A DNA stretch of 64,000 nt from Aphanomyces cochlioides (GCA_019828595.1 JAHQRK010000023.1:992001-1056000), one strand, 5' to 3'. Counted from the stretch's first letter, positions 10,981 to 21,743 are shown. Numbers and translations are program-made. Notes: a model not told the origin generated them from the sequence alone.

Positions 10981-13143
10981 ATGCTCTCCATCACGGCCCT
11001 TCCACGTCGCTTCATCACGGCCAAGGCCCGCACGAAGCTCTTGGCTGCCGCCGCCACAACGACGCTCCACGTGCCATTGTCTGTTCGTCATCACTCGACG
11101 GCGGAGCTCAACAAGAGGTTCCAAGAAGCAGCCAAGAAGCGTGTGCATGCCCATGCGCAAGAAAAAACTGCCGAGACGCCCATGTCGATCGCCTACACGG
11201 GATTGTACCCTGAACCCATGTGGTACACGACGACGTCACGCACGCCATACAACGATCCAGCCTTCCCAGGATTGATCGATGGCGCGCTGCACTCGATTGC
11301 GATGCCCAACTTGGACACTTGCACCCGTCAAGAAGTGCTCGACTACTTTGACAACACATGGGCTTTGACCGACATGCTCTTCTCGAGCTTCCAGCATGAA
11401 GATGCGTTCATCCAACCACCTCCGCATCAATTGCGCCACCCGATGGCGTTCTACTACGGCCATCCAACTTGTTTCTACATCAACAAGTGTCTCCTTGCGG
11501 GCCTCTTGGACAGTCCTCTCAATCCCGAGTACGAAGATTTGTTCCAAGTTGGCGTCGACGACATGCGTTGGGACGACATGAGCAAGAACGAAAAGGAATG
11601 GCCAAGCGTCGGCGACGTGCAAGCGTACCGCCGTGAAGTCTACGAAATCATCAAGCGTCTCATTCTCACGCATGCCGAATTCGACGACGGCCATGCTCCT
11701 ATCACGGCAGAGTCCCAGACTTGGGCCATCTTCATGGGAATGGAACATGACCGTATTCACTTGGAAACGTCGTCGATGCTCATGCAAGAACACAACTTGG
11801 ACAACTTTGTCAAGCCCGACCTCTTCCCTCCCTACCATCCCTCTGCGCATCGCTCTAGCCCCGCGCTTATTCCAGTGGAAGGCGTGGATTTCCCAACCAA
11901 CCCGATGATTTCCATGCCTGGTGGCACCGTCACACTCGGCAAACCTGCTGACTTCCCATCATATGGCTGGGACAATGAGTATGGTAGCAAGACGATCGAA
12001 GTGGGTCCGTTCCGCGCTTCCTCTCAGCTCATTTCGAACGGCGAGTTCTGGCAATTCGTCAAGGACAGCGGCTATTTGACGCAGCGATACTGGTCGACCA
12101 CCGGCTGGGCATGGCGTGCATTCCGCAACACCAAGTGGCCTCAATTCTGGCGTCCTGATGGACCTCAAGGAAGCCACCGCTACAAACTCCGAGCGATTTT
12201 TGATGAGCTTCCGATGCAATGGGACTGGCCCGTCCAAGTCAACTTGCACGAAGCTCAAGCTTACTGTCGCTGGAAGAACGAAAAGGATGGGAATGCAAAG
12301 ACGGAGTACTACCACGTGACGACGGAGCCCATGCACCACTTGCTCCGAGAACCTCGTGACCGCGCTGACCATCCCGTTCCATCGGAAGAAGCCATCTTGG
12401 CGTTGCCCAGCGGAGCCACGATGACTACCAGCGCTGGTCGCAACACCAATTTGAGCCACGCGTCGTTCAGCCCTGTCGATGCCATGCCTGCCAACAGCCT
12501 TGGTTTCCGTGATGTCTTTGGCAATGCTTGGCAATGGTGCGAAGACAACATGAGCGCTCTCCCTGGATTCCAAGTCCATCCGATCTACGACGACTTCACA
12601 GTCCCTTGCTTTGATGGCGAACACAATATCATCATGGGCGGTTCGTTCATGAGCAGCGGTGACAATGGCGGGTCAAAATATGCGCGCTACCACTTCCGCC
12701 CACACTTCTTCCAACATGCTGGTTTCCGTCTCGTCGCGTCGCCTGTCGAAAATGACCGCGTTGAAATCATGACGTCGTGCTTGAATGCTCCTCCTCCGCA
12801 CACTGTGGTCAAGCCATTCCGAACGACGCCTGACGTTTTCCTCAACCAGCCTCTTGGATCAGTCTTTTTGGAAAAGCTCGAGCAACAAGCGTCGACGCAA
12901 TGGCGCGATTTCAGCGCTGGATTCGACTCGATTGTGATTTCGCCCTCGTCGTCGTCGACTGAAATTGCCGAAGCTGCCGCTCGTGGTGCCCTCGTCGTCG
13001 TCGAAGAAGGCGTGGAAGTGGATGCCGCCGCGTTGGGCTTGACGCTCGTAAAGGAAGGTGTCTTGCCCAAGATTGAGAAGGAAGGCGCTGACGTCCGACG
13101 CGTCTCTATGGTCAAAGTGTTGGCGTGGCGCAAGGAAGCATAG
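10981..13143 (+). CDS. OvoA/EgtB-like sulfoxide synthase
   Basis: Predicted non-heme iron enzyme of the family that joins cysteine-type thiols to histidine derivatives on the way to ovothiol or ergothioneine. It is 720 aa in a single exon. The N-terminal 45 residues are basic, Ser/Thr/Ala-rich and free of acids (MLSITALPRRFITAKARTKL), which looks like a mitochondrial presequence. A DinB-type half follows, with YYGHPTCFYINK and the iron-binding HX3HXE motif (H256, H260, E262, in MEHDRIHLE). An FGE-sulfatase-type half covers about 300-625, ending in FGNAWQWCED and HAGFRLV. Wording such as RHPMAFYYGH is closer to OvoA than to EgtB as I remember them. The C-terminal 100 residues show no S-adenosylmethionine motif, so the methyltransferase part of classic OvoA appears to be missing. 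An AATAAA lies at 13230. Confidence 0.8.
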   Translation: MLSITALPRRFITAKARTKLLAAAATTTLHVPLSVRHHSTAELNKRFQEAAKKRVHAHAQEKTAETPMSIAYTGLYPEPMWYTTTSRTPYNDPAFPGLIDGALHSIAMPNLDTCTRQEVLDYFDNTWALTDMLFSSFQHEDAFIQPPPHQLRHPMAFYYGHPTCFYINKCLLAGLLDSPLNPEYEDLFQVGVDDMRWDDMSKNEKEWPSVGDVQAYRREVYEIIKRLILTHAEFDDGHAPITAESQTWAIFMGMEHDRIHLETSSMLMQEHNLDNFVKPDLFPPYHPSAHRSSPALIPVEGVDFPTNPMISMPGGTVTLGKPADFPSYGWDNEYGSKTIEVGPFRASSQLISNGEFWQFVKDSGYLTQRYWSTTGWAWRAFRNTKWPQFWRPDGPQGSHRYKLRAIFDELPMQWDWPVQVNLHEAQAYCRWKNEKDGNAKTEYYHVTTEPMHHLLREPRDRADHPVPSEEAILALPSGATMTTSAGRNTNLSHASFSPVDAMPANSLGFRDVFGNAWQWCEDNMSALPGFQVHPIYDDFTVPCFDGEHNIIMGGSFMSSGDNGGSKYARYHFRPHFFQHAGFRLVASPVENDRVEIMTSCLNAPPPHTVVKPFRTTPDVFLNQPLGSVFLEKLEQQASTQWRDFSAGFDSIVISPSSSSTEIAEAAARGALVVVEEGVEVDAAALGLTLVKEGVLPKIEKEGADVRRVSMVKVLAWRKEA

Positions 13144-13423
13144 TCTTGCCGTTATTTATTAGCGACACCCCATAGGTGATAAATCGCATAATTTTTGCCA
13201 GTGTTTTATATTGGAAACTTTGTCACCAGAATAAATACTGGAATTTATATGCTGATTCAGAAAAAGATATACAAAACTACACCTAACATCTACGAACGAA
13301 TGTTGTAATATGAGATGCCACACCGGATTCAGCCAGTCTGAAGATTGAGAAGTTGTTGTGCGGTGAATATGAAGACTGCGATAGAAGCCATGGACAACTG
13401 CATTAAGCGAGAATTATAAATGC

Positions 13424-15790
13424 TTAGACGTTCAACGCGCCAGAGCAGTTGTAGAACACCAATGCGACCTTTTCCCAGCCGGTGATTTCGACCTTGGTCT
13501 GGTGCGATTTCAATTGTTGCCAGAGGACATATTCAGGCTTGGATTCGTGGAGACTCATGACCTTCTGGAAGTCCGGAGGGTAGTCGACAGGCTCACCACC
13601 ATTGAAGCAGTTGACGTGCAAAAGCAATGCGATCTTTTTCAATTCGGCATACGCTTGGTCGTTGTTCAAACCCTGCGAGAGACCCAACGCCACAATCGAG
13701 AGTTGGAAGTCAAGCGTCTCGATGTTGGCTTGTTTGACGAGCGGAGTCACCTCGTGGTCGTTCTTCGACTGGGTGGCCGGGGCAGCCTTGGCCGACTCAG
13801 TCGAGCTCGCACTTGCTTGACCACAACTGGTGTAGAGGTCACCAATCAAGCCACCAAGCTTGTAGGTGTAGCCGAGCGTTCGCGGATCAGTAAGCTTGTA
13901 ATACTCACTTGGTATACCTTCAAAGTAGCGGCCGATCAAATCATCTTGCTCAATAGGAATCGGGGTGTTGTCACCGACCGTCTTGTGGCTCTGGACGAGA
14001 ATTTTCGTGTTGGGTCCAATTTCTTCTTGCGTGCCGTCGTTGTACTTGATGGTGCAGCCTTTGAAGGAGCTTTCGTGGGTTTGCTGGCCCTTGTCATCCA
14101 AGTTTAGGTTTTCCACTTTGCAGTGGTAGAAGATCGTGTGGATCAAATCCACCATCGAGTGGTGGAGATAAAAGATTGGGTCCATGGGAGAATAAAAGCC
14201 GCTCATCATGGTCGATCGAAGGTTCATGTGGACACTGCCGTGAATGCCGAGTTCAATATAGAACGACACGTTGAAAATCGAATTGCCATGGTCGAACAAA
14301 GCCGAGCGAACGCTCGAGATGCCCCACATAGGCATCGTTGTCTTGTGCCAGTCACCGCGGTTGACACAGCCACCGTCGTACGAGCTGAGGGGGCGACTGT
14401 TGATGCACAAAGATGTATGTCCATCGGCGAGTCGCTGAGGATTGACACCTTGGGTTGAGCCACCCCAATCACGCGCCGCCTGAGAGCAGTCCAAGATGGT
14501 GCTGCACTTCTTCTTTTGGAAACCGACATAATCTTGTGTGTAGTCCCAGTACGCCAACGTCAAGCAAGCGTACTTGGGGTCGAGGCTTCGGAGCATGTTC
14601 TCATACGCGAAGATAAACTTGCGATGCCAGAACAAAAAGACACACGAGCTGTGCGCTTGGTTGTTGACACGCATGTCATTGTGCACTGAGAGGAAACGCT
14701 GGAAGAGACCACGCTTCATGGATTCTTCCACGGCACTGATGTACAAATCCTTGTCGGCTTGGGAAAGCGAGCTCCAAGCTTGGCGTTGGCGGGGTTTGCT
14801 ACACACGTAAGGGGCTGCAGTAGTCGGCTTTGGCGTGGGTGCCGTGGTAGGAGCTTGAGTTGGATCGAGGGAATATGGAACAATGATCGCCGCGCTAATA
14901 CCAGGCTTAGAAATGCGCTGGCCTTGAGAACTCTTCAAGTAGCACGTGTTATAGGCATAAGCGAACAACTTGCAATCCTTCGTGGCCTTGCAAATAGCGC
15001 AACAGTCTTCGGCGGCACCGGCAGTGACAGATTGCAAGTCATCGCCTTCGTAATCCGTGTCGTTTTCAATCGTGGGGCAAGTTGAGGGGGTGGAGGAGCC
15101 CAACGTGGCGGACCGGACGCCGGCTTTTGAGGTGGCACTGCCCTTACCAGATTTAAGATAGCAAGTATTCTCAAAGAACGAAAATGCTTTGCAACCTTGA
15201 GCTGCAGAGCAAAGCGCACAACAGTCTTCGGCGGCATTCGCAGTCACACCATAAAGGTCGTTGCCAGAATAGTCGACATTGTTTTCAATCGACGAGCATT
15301 GCGCATTGGACTTGGACACGGTGCCGGATCGAATACCTGCCTTCGCGACAGGAGTGCCTTGGCTTGACTTGAGGTAGCAGGTGTTCCAGGCGTAGGAGAA
15401 CGCTTTGCAACTGGCGTCGCCGGTGCAAATATCACAGCAGTCTTCAGCTGCGTTGGCTGGTTCACTTCGGATGTCGTTGCCAGGATAATCGACATCGTTT
15501 TCAATTGATGCGCACGAGTTTGAGCGGCTCACTGTGGCCGATTGGACTCCGCTCTTGGCAACAGTACCTCCCTTGGCAGATTTGAAGTAGCACGTGTTCC
15601 ATGCGTAGGAGAACGCGTTACAGTCAGAGGCAGCGCTACATTTGGCACAGCAGTCCGCCGCTGAGGAGGCTCCAACGGAGCGAAGGTCGTTACCAGAGTA
15701 ATCCACGTCATTTTCAATCGATGAGCAAGATTGCTGCAGCGTGGGTGCTACGAGAGCCGCGAAGGCGACTAGCCAGCGCACGGAAACCAT
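13424..15790 (-). CDS. Secreted tyrosinase with four PAN domains
   Basis: Predicted copper phenol oxidase of 788 aa. I chose the ATG at 15790, which opens a good signal peptide (MVSVRWLVAFAALVAPTLQ). The upstream in-frame codons have no ATG. Four PAN/Apple repeats of about 65 residues follow (roughly 21-300), each with an ENDVDYSGND opening, a CC pair and a C-AFSYAWNTCY-type core. A Pro/Thr linker (TQAPTTAPTPKPT) leads to a tyrosinase domain. CuA ligands are H370, H380 and H389 (SVHND, HSSCVF, FWHRKF). CuB ligands are H517, H521 and the HH pair 543/544 (HGSVH, DPIFYLHHS). PAN domains in oomycete secreted proteins often bind carbohydrate or protein. It is convergent with the sulfoxide-synthase-like gene, 280 bp apart. 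Likely role: quinone or melanin chemistry outside the cell or in the wall. Confidence 0.9.
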   Translation of the reverse strand: MVSVRWLVAFAALVAPTLQQSCSSIENDVDYSGNDLRSVGASSAADCCAKCSAASDCNAFSYAWNTCYFKSAKGGTVAKSGVQSATVSRSNSCASIENDVDYPGNDIRSEPANAAEDCCDICTGDASCKAFSYAWNTCYLKSSQGTPVAKAGIRSGTVSKSNAQCSSIENNVDYSGNDLYGVTANAAEDCCALCSAAQGCKAFSFFENTCYLKSGKGSATSKAGVRSATLGSSTPSTCPTIENDTDYEGDDLQSVTAGAAEDCCAICKATKDCKLFAYAYNTCYLKSSQGQRISKPGISAAIIVPYSLDPTQAPTTAPTPKPTTAAPYVCSKPRQRQAWSSLSQADKDLYISAVEESMKRGLFQRFLSVHNDMRVNNQAHSSCVFLFWHRKFIFAYENMLRSLDPKYACLTLAYWDYTQDYVGFQKKKCSTILDCSQAARDWGGSTQGVNPQRLADGHTSLCINSRPLSSYDGGCVNRGDWHKTTMPMWGISSVRSALFDHGNSIFNVSFYIELGIHGSVHMNLRSTMMSGFYSPMDPIFYLHHSMVDLIHTIFYHCKVENLNLDDKGQQTHESSFKGCTIKYNDGTQEEIGPNTKILVQSHKTVGDNTPIPIEQDDLIGRYFEGIPSEYYKLTDPRTLGYTYKLGGLIGDLYTSCGQASASSTESAKAAPATQSKNDHEVTPLVKQANIETLDFQLSIVALGLSQGLNNDQAYAELKKIALLLHVNCFNGGEPVDYPPDFQKVMSLHESKPEYVLWQQLKSHQTKVEITGWEKVALVFYNCSGALNV

Positions 15791-17833
15791 TTGGGAATCA
15801 AATGGAGTGTTTGGAAATGGTAACAGCGACGGCAGAGCAAAGCGTCCCACTACCACCCGGTGACCGTAAAGGCGGACGGACAATTAATATGGAGGTTTGT
15901 ATGGCCAATGAACCTGGCTTACCGTGAGCAATGTGCCGCTAGAAAGACAGACCAGGTTCATGCTCCCGATTGTACAGGAAACCATGATGGTCGTGAAGTT
16001 TTCATAGATAAAACAAGTATTCCGTCGACAGGAGCAAGCTTTAGACAAGTTTCTGCAGCGCTACAGGCCGTTTGTGCCGTGAACAAGGCAAGACTCGCAG
16101 GAATGTGTAATCGGCAACTTCGTGACATCAGGGCGAATATGATCACCATCTTCGATAAACTTTTATACTTAAATACCTTTGTATATAGATACTTCAAGAT
16201 ACTTCAAAGTATTTATGATTACAATCTTCAAGTTAAAATGTTCTTTATTATTTGAAGCAACTTGTTATAACCTATAAATTGTATAAAATTTGATAATTAC
16301 TGTGTAAAATTATATTTGATTTACTACATTTTGTCCCACGTATAAAAAAACTGCACCTGAAAACACCGGATTTTAGGACCCAAACAAACTATTTTGACGG
16401 ATTTCTTCGAGCAAGTTTAAACTATTTCGTACAGTTATAAAGGTTGAGAATGCAGTGTTACTTTAGCCAAGTCAAAACGGACACAGGAAATTTTGGAGTC
16501 AAAATTGTGATGTATAGGTATTTTGAGCATTTCGATGCGGAGATGCGAGGAAAAGCAACATGAGCTGACAACTCGGAGTTTGCAACTTTTCCACAAAATT
16601 TGGCACTGCTGTATCTTGTTTTACCCCTAAACGTCTACTGGTATCAAGATCGGTTTGTTAAATGACAAAGCTTACATATTGTTGATTTGATATGAATTTC
16701 CAGACCCCGTTCACACAATCACAAATTGACGCCATTGGCTAATATATATTTTGAGTGATTGTGATTGGCTGAATAAAAATTTGAGAGAAAGTATTGTGTC
16801 TCTACGAAAAAACTGGAATCTTGCAAAGAAAATATCGACGCAGCCATTTTGACGCAAAAATGACGCAATACAAACTTCAAGTGTAATGAAATTGAATGCT
16901 TCGAACATGTTTTTCAAACATTTAAAACGTTTGAAATTACACTATTTAACGTTCTTGATCGAGAAAATGCTTGCGTAAACCTTAAATAGTGTATGCGTCA
17001 ATTAATTGAAACATTTTCGAAACATCTCAAAACTCCAGTTTTGGACCCAAACGACAATAATACCACGATAATTAAAATTTCGGACTGTCTGGATTCCCAC
17101 GAAAATAAAATAATCATTGGGAATTTGTGTGGATTATACGATATTGGGGAAAATATTCTAGTTTGAGGAGAATATTATTTATTGCATATTTGGCCTGTTT
17201 TGAAATAAATTATTGCAATAAAATTTATGCAATCCAGACAGTGCATTACAGTCATGGCTCGATTTTCAACAATATAAAATATTACAGTTATCGTGTTCCA
17301 CACGGGTAATGATTATGAAAGGTATATTCTACTAGTGCACATCGAAATGAGCCGTGAAGTTCACAACAACATCCAAAGCATTCAGTGAATTATTCATGAC
17401 ATCAACCTACAACCGCCAAATTTCAGTACCGTTTGAGTCCTCTGCAATTCCTGTCGTATGGCCATCGACGTCTGTGGTGTTACTTGAATAAACACTATAT
17501 TATTATAATTATTGCATCTGATTGTATATTAATTATGAAGATATATTTATTTTCAGTGGGTTCAATAAATCGTGCCATGAATGTATGCGATAATCAAAAT
17601 TATGCAATAATTGATCAAAATATTGCGAATTATCTCAATAATAGGTGGCACCCTAAGAGATATTGTATAAAGAATATCTGATGAAATTAATATTCTGTAG
17701 CATTTGATTTGCCATATTACCTTTCACTTTGTATTCCTTCAATAAATAATATTTGACCTGGCAAGTTTTGCTTCGTTGATCTGCAACAAACTTGTACTAT
17801 TAATAGTACGACGTACGGCGCAGCGTTAAGACA
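15791..17833. other. AT-rich intergenic region
   Basis: About 2 kb of AT-rich DNA upstream of the tyrosinase and left of the MULE. Apart from one short dispersed repeat (about 16690-16800) I see no gene; the reading frames here are short and low in complexity. Confidence 0.5.
16725..16800 (-). repeat. Dispersed repeat, copy 1
   Basis: Read on the minus strand, about 70 bp (ACTTTCTCTCAAATTTTTAT, then GCCAATCACAAT and TTAGCCAATGGCGTC) match 48027-48100 in plus orientation with a few mismatches. The second copy lies just upstream of the pogo-like transposase, so this may be a relic of a related element end. Confidence 0.5.
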
Positions 17834-17842
17834 TTTTGCCAG
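17834..17842 (+). repeat. MULE target-site duplication, left
   Basis: TTTTGCCAG, repeated exactly at 21735-21743 on the other side of the element. A 9-bp duplication fits Mutator-like transposition. Confidence 0.85.
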
Positions 17843-18167
17843 GGGTAAATCTCACGATCGTGCCACCGCACCCATACTTTATCAAGACAGTGCCATTCTT
17901 GATACAGCTTTGACCGACTTCGTGCCACTAGATACAATTGGTTGATAATTCCCACTACGTGCATCATAAGGAACACCGCTGTGGTTTGTTATCATCATGG
18001 TCACATGGAATCTTGAGTGTCATCACTACTGTTCTCGTCGGGCTCGGCCATAATTTCTTCAATTGTCATTCTACTGTACTGTGGTGGGGAATAGAAGCCT
18101 GGAAAACTTTGACCACACGGAATCGCATGTTCAATTTCGACATCACGTCTTGAATGACGTTTGCAGC

Positions 18168-19846
18168 TTACGCGATTGTGGCCATGTTCACCACATTTTT
18201 GGCATTTATAAGTTCGTTGTCTATCTTCTTCCCCCGACTGGCAATTCTTCTGCTGACAGGGCGCCCAGACTGCCTGTATATCGGAGGTGTCTTGACTCGT
18301 AAATCAAGAGTAAGATCGCTGTCAATGGGGATTTCAATACGTGTGTCCATATGTGCCGTGGAATATGCATCAACTGTGTACACATATTCATACGCATCAA
18401 ATATTCTGTGCATTTCATTTCTGGCAATTAGAGTACGAATGAGGTGTCGACAGGGTAAACAATGCTGATCACGATATGCACAACTACAAGATAAGTCGAC
18501 CGTACAAACCCTCCGCTTCTTCGTGGGGGTTGAAACATGAAATACAAAATACACCTCACCACCGCCATCAATACATTCATATATTTGAGCAAAGCGCTTC
18601 TCGTTTCAAACATTTCTGTAGCATACGGTGTTACCCTTCGGTTTTGTTCAATCCACCTTTTGGAATTAGCCCTTCTCTTTGATAAAGCTTTTGCTGCTTC
18701 GTCCATTGCTATGACTAGTGCATGTAGAGGATTAGACCATCGCATCTTGTTTCTCAAATTCTGACTATTGTCGGATTCAACGAAATTTGTCGTCCTACAT
18801 CCATAAAGTTGCCGCTGTTGGGGATGATCATGTGCACTATTAAGGTTGGCAAACAAAATCCAATGTATTGGTGGGATATCACGAAGATATCCCTCAACCA
18901 TAACTCCATATCTTTCAAGTATAGCATTCATACACCCTTCGTATTGCGTCTGGTTTTCACTAGCTTGAAGACGCCAAACATGATTTTCAAACACTTGGCC
19001 ATGTAAACCAAATTTTGCTTTAACATTTCCGAGTATATGCCGAGTACAAAACTTTAAACAAACCAAGAAGCCACTTTGCTTGAGCGCCTCGGCGGCTCCA
19101 AGAGATTTTCCACGGTCAACAAATAAACAAGACTCTGTCAAGTTCAAGCCAGCATTCAAGCAGTTCGTAAAAAACCAAGTTAAGTTGTCGGTAGTCTCCT
19201 TAGGAACAATAGCTAATGCCAACAATACATTCTTTCCATTTCCATCTTTGCCAACCAGGTTCAATGTAATACCATTGTATTCTTGAGATTTGACGTGTGC
19301 GCCATCACATCCTAACACTTTAAGATTGAATATTTGACAACTGGATAAAGCAGAAGCGCAAAAGTACGCCCTGTAAAATCGACCTTGGGTGTCAAGTTCT
19401 AGGTCAACTCTGGATCCTGGATTGCGTTCAGAAAATTTCAACAGCAGTGAGGGAATTTTTGCAAACCCAAGGTGCGGGGGTCTAAAACACGTTCCATTGC
19501 TAAATCTTTTGCACGATAAACTCCAGCTCGACGATTTTCCAGTAAGACATTGTCGAGTAATTGGACAGACGACACCAAATCGCGTCTAGAAATGGTAGTA
19601 TTTGACTTCGTCAAACTGAAAAAACTGGGCAACAGGGACATTTGACGTTCGGTGGGATTCAAAAATTGATGAGCACGTAAACGAATGGATAGGGTCCATA
19701 CTTGCAACATAATACAACATAGGTTTGTCCTTCAAACGACGACGTTTAATTATCACACTCCATGAGCACACGGTCGGGCTGCTGCAAACAAAAACAACTT
19801 TGTTACCATTCCGTTCAGAGATTTTGACTGTCTTTCCATCATTCAA
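18168..19846 (-). pseudogene. MULE transposase, frameshifted
   Basis: Minus-strand transposase in several frames. 19846-19586 is an N-terminal domain rich in basic residues and aromatics, ending at TAG. A second frame follows (about 19590-19470, RDLVSSVQLLDNVLLENRR). Then comes the main block from about 19465 to 18520, with the MULE core: LGCDGAHVKSQEYNGI, the LFVDRGKSLGAAEAL region, FCTRHILGNVKAKFG and FVESDN. A last frame shift near 18520 leads to a SWIM-type zinc finger (SCSCAYRDQHCLPCRH). At least three lesions prevent a full product. The order N-domain, MULE core, SWIM is the usual one. Confidence 0.85.
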
Positions 19847-20140
19847 GGCAACATCCTGGATAAAGTATTTCTATTTTAAGCTGTTTCCATGGACATGCCC
19901 AGGGTAAGATCAGCCACACCATGTACATCAAGCAAGTTTATCATCATGTCCACCGCAGAGTCGGAAGTGACTGTTCAAAACTGAAGGAATGTAACCTCTT
20001 TGACAATGAATCTTACAAAACCTCTATAAAACGACTTTATCAACTTATACAGTGCCTCGTAAAATAATGAAATACTTCCTCTGGTCATATATACTGGTGA
20101 CAAAATTAAAACACTTCTTTTTCATAATAGTGGTGACATT

Positions 20141-21374
20141 TCAAACTATGGCTAAAACCAAAAATACATGCATTTTATTGGTTAAAACCATACTAGTGGT
20201 ATTGTGAGAACTTAATCCATGAAGAACGCAGGGATCAGAGCTCCAGCGCGCCGCAAGGTGTCCTTCAGGTGAGGCAGTCGAAAGTGATTGCCACCGAGAT
20301 GTTCGAACGCCAGCAAACGTCCACCCGTCCGTGGAGGCACAGGCAAGCACAGCATCCGTGATCACTCCGTGTGGGCGTTGCATTGTCGTGCTGGAGAATG
20401 ACATGCTTGTTGACAGACGGAAAGTTTGCCTTGATGGCAGGTACGACCTTCGTGATAACGTAGTCCCGGTACACATCCGCGTGTACATTCACCATCGTGC
20501 CTTGGGCGTGCGACAGCCGCAAGGAACATAACCTTGGGAATGAAACGCTACACATCCGCGTGTACATTCACCATCGTGCCTTGGGCGTGCGACAGCCGCA
20601 AGGAACATAACCTTGGGAATGAAACGCTTGCTCTTGGCCGCGCGTTTGGCCCTTGACAAGGTACACCTGTCTTCTGTCCTTGTCGTCGTTGAACCACTAC
20701 TCGTCTAGATGAAACACGTCCCACATGCCATCAGACTCGTATGTCGGGGACCGGCTCCGCCGGCGCCGGCTTGTCCGGCGGAACGCAAGCCGAGAGGAGC
20801 GCAGTGACAAACGTGCGAGCGGCAAAATGCGACGCATTCCATCATGTTTGCTTTGGTGAGTAGCGGTTTGAGGCGGGATGACTTCCTCTGGAGGTTTCCG
20901 CCGCGTAGGTTCCGACAGAGGGTGGTCTTTGAAATCCCCGTGGCTTCGGAGAGGTCGCGCAGAGTGCACCGTTGCTCTTCTGGGACTTCGAGTATACTTT
21001 CCGTGGCGTCTTCAGGGGTATATTTGCTTGCGGCCAACCCGAACAACATGGTGGCGTTCGACAGCCCAAAGCTTTCCATTCTCCATTGCTTCTGCACCAT
21101 GACGGCTGTCGATGACTCGTGTACGTTTGCCGAAATCACCGAACGCTCTTGTACTTCTGTCATTGAAGTGAACCAGCAGGTTGTGCAACACTTGGAGCGT
21201 GCGTGGCGCATCTCGTTTGAAAGTTTGGTCGCCGACTACGTCAAGGACGATCTCGTCCAGTGGTGGCTCGTTCAGGTCAAGTGTTTTCGACTCCGAAGTG
21301 TCCATCTTCGTCGCATGGGACTCTCCGCCAAGCTGCGAGACGCGTATGATCGATCGACTGTCCAGCAAGTCCAA
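20141..21374 (-). pseudogene. Tc1/mariner-type transposase remnant
   Basis: Minus-strand remains inside the MULE. From 21374 down there is an N-terminal region (LDEIVLDVVGD), then a helix-turn-helix block (CTLRDLSEATGISKTTLCRNL, split here: CTLRDLSEATGIS then KTTLCRNL). Next come the start of the catalytic domain (WDVFHLDE near 20700) and a second catalytic block (AIKANFPSVNKHVILQHDNA near 20420). Frames change several times and a 79-bp tandem duplication sits in the middle. The ILQHDNA motif is typical of mariner/Tc1 relatives in oomycetes and fungi. The terminal repeats of this element were not found. It is either nested in the MULE or captured by it. Confidence 0.7.
20471..20628. repeat. 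79-bp tandem duplication
   Basis: Two head-to-tail copies, 20471-20549 and 20550-20628, appear identical by eye. The unit starts ACACATCCGCGTGTACATTC. As 79 is not a multiple of 3, it shifts the transposase frame. Confidence 0.9.
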
Positions 21375-21734
21375 TTTTGAATCGATTTGACAATATCAAT
21401 TTTTGTAGTTAAATCAGATATACCAAAAAGTGTCAATCAAACCATAACTAGCAAATGTCAAAACACGTACTGGTATAGTTTTGATTTGCAAAACAAAACA
21501 TTATCATCTAACTTCACACTATTTCAATCATTTCAAACTAGATTTTTATCTTAACATTATTTAATGTTTCGTATCAAAGACACGTTTGGAACGTTTCTTA
21601 ACATATCGTATGTCATTGGTTAATTATCAACCAATTGTATCTAGTGGCACGAAGTCGGTCAAAGCTGTATCAAGAATGGCACTGTCTTGATAAAGTACTG
21701 CATGGGTGCGGTGGCAAGATCGTGAGATTTACCC

Positions 21735-21743
21735 TTTTGCCAG
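21735..21743 (+). repeat. MULE target-site duplication, right
   Basis: TTTTGCCAG, the exact partner of 17834-17842. Confidence 0.85.

Larger units (their letters stand above)
17843..21734 (-). mobile_element. Mutator-like element (MULE), 3.9 kb
   Basis: The element is bounded by terminal inverted repeats of about 108 bp: 17843-17950, and 21631-21734 on the other strand. They start GGGTAAATCTCACGATC and differ by few substitutions and one 4-base indel. An exact 9-bp direct repeat flanks it. Inside are a MULE transposase pseudogene (18168-19846, minus) and a Tc1/mariner-type transposase remnant (20141-21374, minus). Long TIRs plus a 9-bp duplication are diagnostic of MULEs. The well-preserved ends suggest mobilisation more recent than the decay of the internal gene, or help in trans. 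Confidence 0.9.

Noticed and set aside
11236..12624. Long antisense frames over the sulfoxide-synthase-like gene
   Set aside because: Opposite a gene with clear motifs, with no family resemblance of their own.
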